Shown here: one piece after another, positions 1 to 8,820 of the stretch | How positions within the stretch are numbered: position 1 is the stretch's first letter | Layout of the letters: every line of letters starts with the position of its first letter | NCBI GenBank assembly: GCA_011763485.2 | Contig: JAANSK020266715.1 | Coordinates: 1-21,630, forward strand | Reading direction: 5' to 3' | DNA length: 21,630 nucleotides | From: Isoetes engelmannii | Lineage: Eukaryota > Streptophyta > Lycopodiopsida > Isoetales > Isoetaceae | Notes under the pieces: model-generated | The model's database searches: none | Seen by the model: the letters and a program-made list of their open reading frames with translations, nothing else | Told to the model about the DNA's origin: nothing | Program-made: the position numbers and the translations under genes

Positions 1-336
1 GAAGTCCCTAACCAGAACATGGATCGAAGTCCGTACAAACCAACAGAAACATAAATATAATCACCATCACCAAACGCAGTATTTTACAAATGCCAATTTT
101 ATCAGTATTGGAGTCAATTAACTGTATCAATTTTATCTATAAATTTAATTATACCATTTCGACAATAAAAATGTAGTAATGCTATAAAAACCAGGAACTT
201 GGAAAAATAACATATAGATAAAAGTATAAAGATCTTAAAATTTTGTAGAAAGATCTTAAAAGAAAAAAAAAGTTATAGCACTAAAATTTTGAGCTTTAGA
301 ACTCAAATTTTAAACACCCCAATGGTAATTATTTTT

Positions 337-359
337 ATTCTTCTTCTTCTTCTTCTTCT
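337..359. repeat. (TTC)n microsatellite
   Basis: About seven TTC units lie in an AT-rich stretch upstream of the AGP-like gene. Bases 1-400 otherwise show only A/T-rich non-coding sequence, with several poly-A and TTTTA runs and no gene that I can support. Confidence 0.85.
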
Positions 360-404
360 AAACAATTGATATCGATAAAAATAAATTCCTATATTTCATT
401 TTTT

Positions 405-425
405 ACGTGGGGCAAGTGGCCACGT
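405..425 (+). promoter_or_regulatory. Paired ACGT-core elements (G-box/ABRE-like), inverted
   Basis: ACGTGG at 405-410 and its reverse complement CCACGT at 420-425 face each other across nine bases, about 180-200 bp upstream of the AGP-like start codon. In plants ACGT cores of this form are bound by bZIP factors and appear in ABA- and stress-responsive promoters. The motif pair is seen directly. The regulatory role is inference from position. Confidence 0.45.
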
Positions 426-528
426 TCTATGCCATGTTGGACATTGCCATCTCATATACCCCACCAACACGCTGGCGGCGAAAAGAAGTGGACATGTTGC
501 ACGTATCTTATTTGTAATATCATGTACT

Positions 529-534
529 TATAAA
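529..534 (+). promoter_or_regulatory. TATA box of AGP-like gene
   Basis: TATAAA lies 73 bp upstream of the ATG at 607. This would put transcription start near 560 and give a 5' leader of roughly 45 bases, which fits a small plant gene. No other TATA-like site in the preceding 150 bp is as good. Confidence 0.6.
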
Positions 535-606
535 CAAGCATGGTGCAAGGGCAAGGTAACATTGCAGTTGGTTCGACTAGACATTTGTGTGCATCAAAGA
601 AATCAA

Positions 607-885
607 ATGGCTGCCTCCAAGTTCCAGATCATGCTTGTGTTTTTGGCATTGATGGCAATATATAGTGTTTGTGGTTCAATGGAGGAAAACCAAATGGAGG
701 TTGTATGGACGGAGGACTTGGTTGAACCTTTGCATCTCGTTCAACTATCTAATACTAAACATGAATCTGCTCCAGCTTCCGGACCTGCTCCAGCTTCTAC
801 TCCATCAAAAAGTAGCTCTGTGCTAGCGTCCCCACATTCAGCTCCATTCTTGGTCCTCTTGCTTGCCTTCATGTTGTTGGGTTGA
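607..885 (+). CDS. Arabinogalactan-peptide-like secreted, GPI-anchored protein
   Basis: A single-exon frame of 92 residues. The ATG at 607 (MAASKFQ...) is chosen because the frame upstream of it has no ATG, only a TTG, and because a TATA box sits at a normal distance. Residues 1-23 form a signal peptide with a hydrophobic core (IMLVFLALMAIYSVCG). Residues about 24-55 are an acidic, non-repetitive segment. Residues about 56-70 carry the Ala/Pro/Ser run APASGPAPASTPS, typical of sites where proline is hydroxylated and O-glycosylated with arabinogalactan. A Ser-rich stretch and a C-terminal hydrophobic tail (FLVLLLAFMLLG) fit a GPI-anchor signal. Such peptides sit at the outer plasma membrane or wall. 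The AP-rich core is short and the acidic middle is larger than in classical AG peptides, so it could also be called a generic GPI-anchored small protein. Possible polyadenylation motifs (AATAAT-type) follow within about 30-130 bp. It looks intact. Confidence 0.7.
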   Translation: MAASKFQIMLVFLALMAIYSVCGSMEENQMEVVWTEDLVEPLHLVQLSNTKHESAPASGPAPASTPSKSSSVLASPHSAPFLVLLLAFMLLG

Positions 886-1220
886 TTTTCTATTTCACCT
901 TCATATACATGTTAATAATTATATACTCAAGTGGAGTGGAGTGTTAATATTGCACTCTCATGTGGGCTTTTGAATCATAAATGGCATGGCCACGATGTTA
1001 TCTTAGATTGTTTTGGAATAATATTATTGTAAGTTTCACAGATATAGCTAATCGGTAACAATGCCAGTGGATTAGTATGACTGCAACATTATAATATGTT
1101 CAATTTTTCCAGTTTTATTGCTTGGAAATGACGGAGTCCTACATTCATCTTTTTTTGTGTACCATTTTATTGTATTCTTGTTCATATATTTTGCCCATGC
1201 ATTTACGACCCTTGGCTTAT
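886..1220. other. 3' flank of AGP-like gene, non-coding
   Basis: AT-rich DNA with AATAAT-type polyadenylation-like motifs near 912 and 1018. No second gene is supported here; the short frames across it have no recognisable content. Confidence 0.5.
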
Positions 1221-1312
1221 ACTTGCCCTTCCTTTACATTTTGTCCATTTCTTACCTTGTTGTCTTTTCCACGTGGGGGGTCTTCGTGGACGTAAAAAAT
1301 CTTATCTATCTA
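1221..1312 (+). repeat. Non-LTR-type 3'-end fragment, copy 1
   Basis: About 90 bases beginning ACTTGCCCTTCC and ending CGTGGACGTAAAAAATCTTATC are repeated at 1424-1524 with about 90% identity by eye. Both copies end in a TTCGTGGACGTAAAA motif followed by TATC-type simple repeats. A related end (TCTGCGGACGCTAAAAATC) terminates the ORF1-only LINE near 6340-6360. I read this as the 3' terminus of a short retroelement copy with a microsatellite tail. Confidence 0.55.
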
Positions 1313-1339
1313 TCCATCCATCCATCCATCCATCCATCC
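1302..1339. repeat. (TATC)n/(CATC)n microsatellite tail
   Basis: Three TATC-type units pass into about seven CATC units directly after the GGACGTAAAAAATCT motif. Its place at the end of the repeated 3' fragment suggests that it is the element's tail rather than an independent microsatellite. Confidence 0.7.
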
Positions 1340-1423
1340 TAAACAAGGCGCACCTTGGACTACCTCGGTCGCCAGATCCATCGATCCTACAACCCAGATC
1401 GTATTGGAGCCTCTCAGCGCCTC

Positions 1424-1524
1424 ACTTGCCCTTCCTTTACATTTTGTCTATTTCTTACCTTGTTGCCTTTTCCACATGGGGGTATTCGTGGACGTAAAAT
1501 TTTTTATCTATTTGTCTATCTATG
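1424..1524 (+). repeat. Non-LTR-type 3'-end fragment, copy 2
   Basis: Second copy of the 1221-1312 sequence, starting 203 bases downstream in the same orientation and again ending TTCGTGGACGTAAAA followed by TTTTATCTATTTGTCTATC. The 80 or so bases between the first tail and this copy (GGCGCACCTTGG...CTCAGCGC) are not part of the repeat. Bases 1525-1800 show no gene or repeat that I recognise. Confidence 0.55.
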
Positions 1525-1803
1525 CTTTTATTAAGCATACCTTCCCTTTTGTTTTATGGGAATCTGTTTTAATGCTAATCTTTAAAAATCATGGACTATA
1601 AAGCACATGATTCTTCTAAATCTTTGAAATAATTATAGAGGTACATACCGTTTAAGTACATTCAATGGCATAGCATTGATTAACCTTACGTTATAGTCTC
1701 AAGTGAGTAGAGCTCATACCTGCACCCATACAAAACACAATCAAGAGTTAGAACCGCTAGTGCGCATGGGAAGTAGCAGGTGTCATAGCTCAGGATAGAA
1801 GAA

Positions 1804-1829
1804 CCCCCTCCCCCCCCCCCCCCCCTCCC
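1804..1829. repeat. Poly-C tract (16 consecutive C)
   Basis: C5-T-C16-T-C3 on the plus strand, immediately upstream of the first recognisable reverse transcriptase codons of the LINE. The opposite strand could form a G-quadruplex. Length is likely unstable in cells and in sequencing. Confidence 0.9.
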
Positions 1830-1848
1830 GTGTTATTGGTGTCGAGAA

Positions 1849-3990
1849 TTGGTGGAGGAACCTCCAAAAAAATCCTCCCTTCAGATCAATGTGCGTTGGG
1901 AGTTCTTGTCTAGCATGCTTTTGGCCATGGGGTGTGGTCCCCATTTTACGGACACAGTTATGAAACTGCACAGATCCGCGCGTGCTACAGTGGTGTGTCA
2001 GGGCGAGCCCTCTTCCTTCTTTTCTCTGGGAAGAGGGGTTCGGCAGGGGTGCCCTTTGGCTCCCTTCTTGTTCACTATTGTGGCGGAGGCATTGTCCCAG
2101 TTGCTCTTGTCTGCAGTGGAGGAGGGTGTGGTGGATGATTTTCGGATGCAGGATGGAAGCCAGCAGATCATTAATCAGTTTGCAGATGACACTTTCCTCT
2201 TTCTGGTGGCAGAGGAGAGGAACTTGCGCAATGTTAAAGGTTTGTTGGATATGTTTTCTTTGGCTTCAGGTTGCCTTCTGAATTGGGAGAAGTGCTTGGC
2301 ATTGTGGGCCCTTCTGGTTTTCTTTGGCTTCTGGGGAATGCATGCACCCGACTTTTGGGTATTCCCTTTGGGGGTGACATCTCTCTAGGCAGAGTGTGGG
2401 ATGATATTCTTCAGGGGTTGCAGAAGCATCTTAACTGGTGGAAGGGTAGTAAGCTGTCCATGGCAGGCATGATCACTGTGGCTAAGTCTGTGCTGTGTAG
2501 CACTCACATTTATACAGCGTCCGCCATGCTAGCCCCTAAGAGTAAGATGCAGGAGTTGGATAAGATTGTTCACAATTTTGTGTGGGGAGGGGATTCTGAA
2601 GACGTGGTGGTTAAAGTGGCTTGGTGGAAGTGTCTTCGCCCTCGGGAGGATGGGGGTCTGGCTATTCTAGATCTGGCATTGTATAGTAAAGTGCTGATTT
2701 CCAAGTTTGTTTAGAGCATTCTTCACGAACAGGCCTCTTCTCCAGGTGCTGTGTTGCTTATGCAGTCTCTTCGCAGTTGTGTTGCTTTTTGGAAAGCCGC
2801 TTATTGCAGTGAAGTTGCTTTGGGTTTTGTTGTATGGTCTCAAGCCTTTCCCGAATGCATCCCCTTTTCTCCAGGGTGTGTTACGAGCTTGGGATCATGT
2901 GCGAGTACTTTTTCAGCTAGACTATGCTGTTGTATACCACCGCACTTCTCCTTTCATGTGGGTCCCTTTGCCCCCTGCGCATTTGCCCTTGGCTGCCACC
3001 GTGCACGCCTGGACGCAGGCTCGTTGGACTCGGGCTGCAGTATTCACCTTGGAGGATTGGTATTGGGATGGCCAGGTAGCTTCCTGGGAATTCTTTTGGG
3101 CTCCTTTTCGTCTTAGAGGCAGTGATCGGGCTATCTGGGAGCAGGTGGCGGGTGCTATTCTGCTGCATATACTCCTCTTGCTTCAGGATGATGTGGCTGT
3201 TCAGGTTTGGAGGATCCATCCGGATGTTATTGGCTCATGTTTTATGCGGTCTTGCTATCGGGTGTTGGCTATTCATGACACTCTCCCTCCTTCGGAGAAG
3301 TGGTCCCTGCAGCTTTAGGGGTCGCGTTGGCGTGCTGTCTGCACGTGGACCTGGAACTCTCTCCCTCCGCTGAAGGTCAGAGTCCTTCTGTGGCAGGGGG
3401 TTGTATCTGGGTAAATGTCCTTGTGATCCGGTTTAGGCTGAGAGTGAATCCTCTTTGCCCTTGCTGTGGCATTCAGCGTGAGTCCATCGAGCATTGTTTG
3501 GTCTTGTGCCCCCACCTGCAAGGCGTCTGGGATTGGGTCAGGGCCTTGTTTCAGATCAGACTGTCTAGCCAGCAGCTGCTTCTTCATCTGTATCTTGCTG
3601 CTTGATCCTCTCTTAAGCAACGAGCTTTGCATTTGTGTGTGGCCTGATTGGTTTGGTTGATTTGGAAGCGGCGCCGTCTGTGGATTTTTCAGAGGATTTA
3701 GCAGTCTTCGGCCTTCCTGGTTCCCCGGCTTAGATATAAGCTATTTCAGAGTTTCCTTGTGTTCTCTGGTTCAACAGAGAATAAATTTTTCATCTGGCGA
3801 GATCTTTTGAGGATTGTGGATGAGAATGGTTAGTTTGTACATAACCAGTGATGCAGGTGGATTTGCTTTTGTGGAGTCATTTCTTGCGGAGTGTTGAGGT
3901 ATCTCTGCTTCTTCGAGGCAGCCTCCTTTCCTCCTCACTCGGCTTGTACCATTATTATTCTTTAATATATTGGTGACTTAGTACTTCAAA
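1849..3990 (+). mobile_element. 5'-truncated L1-type LINE
   Basis: The element starts inside the reverse transcriptase domain and continues to a plant-LINE-like 3' end (GGCTTGTACCATTATTATTCTTTAATATA, about 3945-3975). Length is about 2.1 kb, so ORF1, the endonuclease and the first part of the reverse transcriptase are absent, as expected for an incomplete target-primed insertion. No clear target-site duplication could be fixed by eye. The relatively high GC content of the body against the AT-rich flanks also marks its borders. Confidence 0.85.
1870..3605 (+). pseudogene. LINE ORF2 remnant: reverse transcriptase and C-terminal zinc region
   Basis: The frame at 1870-2330 holds RT fingers (VRWEFLSSMLLAMG), the palm motif GVRQGCPLAPFLF and the catalytic box FADDTFLF (about 2185). 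The reading then moves to another frame (about 2345-2714) with the post-RT segment LLGIPFGGD...WWKGSKLSMAGMITVAKSVL and FVWGG. It moves back to the first frame for a long open stretch (2715-3318) and then to a third, near 3430-3530, with CPCCGIQRESIEHCLVLCP, the zinc-binding zf-RVT-type knuckle of plant LINE ORF2. At least three frame changes plus the 5' truncation make it dead. The catalytic FADD is still present. It would have been the polymerase that copies the element RNA at a nicked chromosomal target. Confidence 0.85.
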
Positions 3991-5378
3991 AATCACTTAT
4001 TCAAGAAAGATTTAGGTCTCTGTATATCTGGTACAGGTCGAAATCAGGAATAAGCACATGATGGGCATCAAATACATGTTTTAATGAATATCAGTTAAAA
4101 TACCTTTACAAAGAACTTCCACTAATGCTTAGAGAAGTTAGGTCCCACAGTGCCCGTTCTCTGTTAATAAGACCACACGACAAGTCGACATCGAGATCAG
4201 CAGGTGAGCAGGGATATGCAGAACATAGCCAATTCATCATATATAGATACTAAGAATGTAACCACCCCTTATATTAATCAACCGAAGATAAGAGGATTAT
4301 ACAAGCTACCCCCCCAAATGCCAGTATGCAACAAAACAACCTAACTAGATAACAACTTAAGTGTACCCCTGCACACCCATAATTTCATATGGCCCTTAAA
4401 AGGGCTTCAATAATGATACCAAATAGACCCCTCAATAAGGAAAACCGCCTATGGAGCAACAACAAAATAGGTCCGTTCAAACCCTCAAAGGTGAATCTCT
4501 CAATAGAAAGTTATTGAAGAGATAAGCGTAGAACATCAAGCAAGATACCATCTGCCTAATTTTTAAGACCAAAGCCCCCCCTAACAATTTGAGAACCAAG
4601 ACCCTCAGATATACCTAGCGCCTGCCGGTTCATGTAGTTCTTTCCAGGAGGTGGCATCAAGCATAAAGAATCAACAGAACTGCCCTAGCGCCTGCCGATT
4701 CATGTAGTTCTTTGCAAGAGGTGACATCAAGCATAAAGAATCAACAGAAGACTCAACAGCAAGACAAGATCCCGAATCTGCAGCCAAGATTTTAGTCCAA
4801 CATGCTTCTTTGCTGCATAGATCCAACCGATAATGATTTGGCATAGATTTTGTGTCAGCTACAAGCTTTCACAACCCTTCTGCTAGGCTTGCCCCTCCTG
4901 ACTGGAATCGATTCAAAGGGCTCCATGTTGGACTGGAAGGTTTAGTTAGGCAGCCAGTTCTTGCAGTTCTACCATGCCTGGAGTTCTCCCATGGCACCAT
5001 AGCTGCATCACGCTAGGCCTGCAGCAGGAGTGGAGGCCTGCTTCAAACTAGGCAGTAGAAAGAGCCCATCCATCCAGAATTGGTAGCCCTCCAGGCTTCC
5101 GAACACAACTCTTTGCCACCTCGGCTTCTGCAGGAGTATCGGACCAGATTTTCTTAGTTTAGACTTTTTCTTCTTGGATTATATTGCCTTGAATCTAAGA
5201 CTATTGTGGTGGTTTACAAGCCTAGTTACCCAAATTTGCTTCAATATTAGCTTCTCTCCATCGCCTGTTTGGCCTGCCCAGCATATTTGGTCATCTTTGC
5301 TTCTCATACTATCTCATCGTCCTACAGTTTATTGCTACTATCTACTGAGCCACCTCGCCTTCCCTACAACCATGTGTC
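3991..5378. other. Unassigned intergenic DNA
   Basis: Mixed-composition DNA without a frame that I can assign on either strand. It contains the 70-bp tandem duplication at 4614-4750. The stretch at 4800-5170 gives weakly open minus-strand frames without recognisable motifs. It may be older decayed retroelement sequence, but nothing here proves it. Confidence 0.4.
4614..4750. repeat. 70-bp tandem duplication, two copies
   Basis: CCTAGCGCCTGCCGGTTCAT...AATCAACAGAA at 4614-4683 is repeated at 4684-4750 with only a few mismatches (for example GGTTC/GATTC and CCAGG/CAAGA). The copies abut directly, so this is a local tandem duplication. No coding function is visible. Confidence 0.85.
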
Positions 5379-6190
5379 ATGGCTCGGAAGGTCAAGGAGT
5401 TGGCAAGAAAGACCAAGCTTTCCCAGCAGCCCCCGCCCACGTCCGATGCATCCCATCCTCCTATCACGAATGCTCCAACTCCACAGTCCCAGTTTGATTC
5501 CCTCACACTCATTACGACACTGAAATGACTTGTGTCCTCTATCACTTACACAGATACCTCTGCCCAATTGCCTATAGAAGATTGGACACAGATGGTGCAT
5601 ATGCTACAGTTTCTCATAGAGGCCTATCTGCGTCCTGTCCCACAAAACAGTGATGTGCCCTCTCATGCCAACACAATTATTCATGAAGTTGCGCACACCT
5701 CCACAATAGATGTTGCGGTACAGACTGATGCGCTAGCTGCAGTGGATATGGGTACACAAACCCAGGATGATGTCGAGGATTGCGTGCAGGAGCTTCGGAA
5801 CAAGCTAGGGATCTGAACCTCCGGATAGTAGGGTTACCTAAGATGGAGGGAGGTACTGGTATCGATAAGGCTGGAAGATTTTTTACAAAGGTTATGAGCA
5901 TCTAGGCCCTAGGGGTCATTGCAGCTAGACAGGTGGGAGCACAGAGACTAGACCATCCTCGGCACATTTTGGTTCAGTTCCATATACCTGGGGATAGGTT
6001 ATCTGTGTTGCAGCATGGTAATCGCCTTAAAGGCACTCATTCCTGTCCCCTTTGCAGTTATCTAACTGGCACCAAGAACTGTGAAAGGTCAGGGAAGCAG
6101 AAGCACAAAAGAAGTGGGCCGCGCATAGAGATGGCCAGGCAATAGTCCGCAATCAGTGGCCTCATAATTTGTGGTTGATTGCTGCGTAAT
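5379..6190 (+). pseudogene. L1-type ORF1 protein (coiled coil, RRM-like core, C-terminal domain), broken
   Basis: The start is ATG 5379 (MARKVKELARKTKLS). A Pro/Thr-rich N-terminal part runs to 5525, interrupted by one in-frame TGA at 5526. The frame then continues to 5816 with a probable helical segment (VEDCVQELRNKL). A frame change near 5800 leads into NLRIVGLPKMEGG (5816-5854), the opening strand of the ORF1 RRM-like domain. One in-frame TAG follows, near 5903. Next comes RLDHPRHILVQFHIPGDRL (about 5947-6003), which matches the second half of the RRM and start of the C-terminal domain: a basic RxxRP-like element, a hydrophobic VxF strand and a DR pair. After about 6030 the C-terminal domain can be followed only across frames. 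The family protein binds the element RNA as a trimer. The assignment rests on motif recognition. Confidence 0.65.
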
Positions 6191-6360
6191 ATTGGGTTCT
6201 CTCATGCAGTTCCATGCTTGTATATGTTTGATAGTTCCTATTTTTTGTTGAGGCTTTGTTCCCGATTTGGTTTCAGCTACGACTCTTTTGACGCGATTTG
6301 TCCTCCATTTGTATGGGTCCCATAACCCGATTAGGTTTCTGCGGACGCTAAAAATCTTTT

Positions 6361-6415
6361 AACTTTTATCTTCTATCTTCTACCTTTTACCTTTTACCTT
6401 TTATCTTTTATCTAA
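6361..6415. repeat. CTTTTATC/CTTCTACC simple-repeat tail
   Basis: About seven degenerate 6-8-base pyrimidine-rich units close the ORF1-only element. The tail is the same kind of simple-repeat ending as at 1302-1339 after the same GGACG-TAAAAATC motif. Confidence 0.75.
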
Positions 6416-8032
6416 AATGTTAATTCTGGCCCTCTAGAAATTTTGCTAATGCACAATTTAAAATAACTTGTATACCATGCTAGTTCAACCTAGTAAGCCG
6501 GGAGTATATCATGCTGGGCAAATCTTCTACACCTCAAAAGACTTTTCCACTAAAAGAGTCTAATATTGACCTAACATGTGTCACTCGAGCATTATGTTCC
6601 CAGTTACAACAAATCTCATACACCCCTAATGAAAACAAGCAATGTGCCTCCTCGACATGCCCCACACACAAGTACGCATGATCGCACGTCCCCATCAAAA
6701 TGCGATGAAAACAAAAAAGCATGCACATATACCCACGGGGCAGTAGGGGGCAACCCTGCATGTGCAACACTTAGTTCTTAATTGCGCTGCTTGGATATGA
6801 ACCCGCATGTTAGTTTACATGTTGTGTACTTTGCCAATCACACGTCTCCTTGTATGGTAAGCATGAGTAGGCATCGTCTAGTGCTTTCTATTCCATCAAT
6901 GCATCACATGTTGTATTTGCCCACTTGTGAAGTTCCATCGCGCTTTCAATTTGAGCAAATTTTACTTCGTAGCGTATATCCACGATGAAGCCAACATACA
7001 ATTGTTCCCAAATCCTCATAAAGGTGGTTGGAGAAACAACAATATCTGAACTTCCCAGGTACCTAAGTGCAAGTCATTGGAGTGTAAGATTTACGTATAT
7101 ATGCTTAATTGCCATCTTTGTAGCTTGCTTGATAAAACACTACCAAATAGACATTTCTCTCAAAATGGACATTTCTCCCAAAATCTAGAAGGGGGGCTAG
7201 AGAGTTATTGTGCACATTTGAACTAGATCCTACATGCATGTGTCAATGATTATATTCTACTTTCGACTATATAAATGATCAACCATGTCCAAAATGTAAG
7301 AAAGGTAATATGAGGAAGATAGAAACACAAAAATGTTATGCATATACTATCATCCTCGCCTTGGAGACATTTTTCAATTGCCAACTCTAACAGATTTCAT
7401 GGATGAGCATGCATAGCATCGTAGCAGAGACAGAAAACTAAGAACCCATGTAGATAGAACCTTAGAAGAAATCGTTTGTCTTTAATTACAATTTTCTTTA
7501 ATTACAATTTACTAAACAATATTGCTGGTAAATTCTACAATGTGCAATACCAAAATAAGAAAGCATCTTTTGATTCAATAATCTGCATGCTTGATGGAAA
7601 CCTCGTTGGAAGATACATATCTAAAAGCTTAAACGAAGTTGTATTATTGTGCTTGATCTGACCATTTGCACTGAAGCTTGTGTGCATATTGTAATTATCT
7701 TTCTAAATCTGATGATGTCCATCAAGCTTCAATAAGGGCATCAAGAGATACACATAAAGAGCATATTCACTTATTTCAACTTGTGTGATCCTAAAGATTC
7801 TAATAGCTGTTCAACTTAGTCTGTCGTCAATTTTAGGTGGATTTTGAAGTAAAACCTTAGAAATGGACCCTAATTAGTTCACTTCAAGAAAATGCTAGTG
7901 TTTAAGTATCAAATTGGAAGAACTTCCGTTCCAAATTCACTTCCAAAGAACCTCCACCATACTAGGAGATTACGACATCAATATACTTTGTTCACAATAT
8001 TATTCCGAATATATACAATATTATTTCTAACT
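6416..8032. other. AT-rich intergenic DNA
   Basis: No gene or element recognised. Frames longer than 60 codons here have no domain content. A 16-bp tandem repeat (TTTAATTACAATTTTC, about 7478-7509) is the only small structure noted. The last 100 bases are the 3' flank of the glycine-rich gene on the minus strand. Confidence 0.5.
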
Positions 8033-8460
8033 CTACCAACCACGTCCCCATCCACCATAGCCGCCATGACCACCATAACCACTATATCCTCCTCGACCAT
8101 ATCCACCGTAGCCACCTCGACCACCATATCCTTCTGGACCATATCCACCATAGCCACCTCGCCTAAATCCTTGACCACGTCCACCATATTGGTCAGCTTC
8201 AAACATTGCAGAAGCTTCGATCTCATATCCATGATATCCGCCATGGTATCCACCACGAGTCCACCATATCCATAGCCTCCTCTGCCATATCCACCTCTAT
8301 ATGGACCATATCCACCACCACCTCTATACGGACCATACCCACCTCCACCTTGATACTTATCTTCAAAAGCATGAGGCTGCATTGGAGCAAACTGAGCAGA
8401 CGTTTCTACCACTACCATCAAAGCTACTATCAAAACCAAAGCTAGAGCAGAGGTCTTCAT
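8033..8460 (-). pseudogene. Secreted glycine/tyrosine-rich protein gene with one frameshift
   Basis: The start ATG is at 8460-8458 (MKTSALALVLIVALMVVVETSAQ), giving a clear signal peptide with cleavage near residue 22. Then comes a short linker (FAPMQPHAFEDKYQ) and GGGGYGPYR / GGYGRGGYGYGG repeats up to codon 67 (8260). From there the annotated frame loses its glycines. The frame one base back, read from about 8260 to the TAG at 8035-8033, is again Gly/Tyr/His-rich (RGGYHGGYHGYE, then RRGGYGGYGPEGYGG, ending GWGRGW). A single missing base at 8258-8262 explains both halves, and the full protein would have been about 142 residues. Such proteins are structural cell-wall or defence proteins in plants. 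It is either a recently inactivated gene, an allele with a frameshift, or a sequencing error in a repeat. Read literally, the unshifted frame runs 160 codons, with a Val/Met/Asp-rich C-terminus. Confidence 0.75.
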
Positions 8461-8510
8461 GGTTGCTGGCTGATGAACTGCATAGTGGAGCCCTTCTTTT
8501 TTGTACTAGT

Positions 8511-8526
8511 ATTGGCCTGCCACGTG
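8511..8526 (-). promoter_or_regulatory. G-box (CACGTG) and CCAAT box of glycine-rich gene
   Basis: CACGTG at 8521-8526, within GACACGTGG on the minus strand (an ABRE-like context), lies about 60 bp upstream of the ATG. CCAAT follows at 8515-8511 toward the gene. No convincing TATA box is seen between them and the start. The positions are close enough to fall in the 5' leader, so a regulatory role is only inferred. Confidence 0.4.
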
Positions 8527-8820
8527 TCTTGCTGATGGCACACCATGGAGCCTTTCGGAACAAGTGTTAACACTTGTTTTTCGTGGCATGCAGATCACTG
8601 ATCCGGCGTCGTGCATCTTGCGCGGTTGAATATCTCACAGGCATTGACGGAAATAAGGGAACAGAACAAGCTTATACGGTAAAAGGTATGTTGCAAGCAT
8701 TCATCATCTTTGCCTTTGGGGCAATGACGCAGTTTTGCTGGTTGAAAACTATTTCCAAAAACCTTCCTCGGCTTCTTTGCGGGAGCCAGGAAATTTTCTG
8801 GAAGGCTGGCTCTCGTGTTG

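Larger units (their letters stand above)
5379..6415 (+). mobile_element. ORF1-only non-LTR element (half-LINE-like)
   Basis: An ORF1 of L1 type is followed after only about 170 bases by a 3' end with the motif TCTGCGGACGCTAAAAATC and a CTTTTATC/CTTTTACC simple-repeat tail (6361-6415). No reverse transcriptase or endonuclease sequence lies between them. It may be an internally deleted LINE copy or a non-autonomous ORF1-only family, comparable in layout to mammalian HAL1. The 5' end may extend upstream of the start codon at 5379; I could not place it. Confidence 0.6.

Noticed and set aside
562-606. N-terminal extension of the AGP-like protein upstream of ATG 607
   Set aside because: The extension begins at a TTG and has no ATG; a plant gene would start at 607, where the signal peptide begins.
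2707-3219. Minus-strand and alternative plus-strand frames across the LINE body
   Set aside because: They overlap the better supported ORF2 remnant and show no domain content.
6578-7188. Short plus-strand frames near 6.6-7.2 kb as small genes
   Set aside because: They have no signal peptide, domain, splice sites or promoter motifs, and the composition is that of the flanking AT-rich DNA.
7892-8275. Plus-strand Thr/Ser/Ile-rich frame opposite the glycine-rich gene
   Set aside because: It is the antisense shadow of GGN/TAT repeats (Gly-Tyr) on the minus strand; the low-complexity Thr/Ile/Ser content is explained by that.
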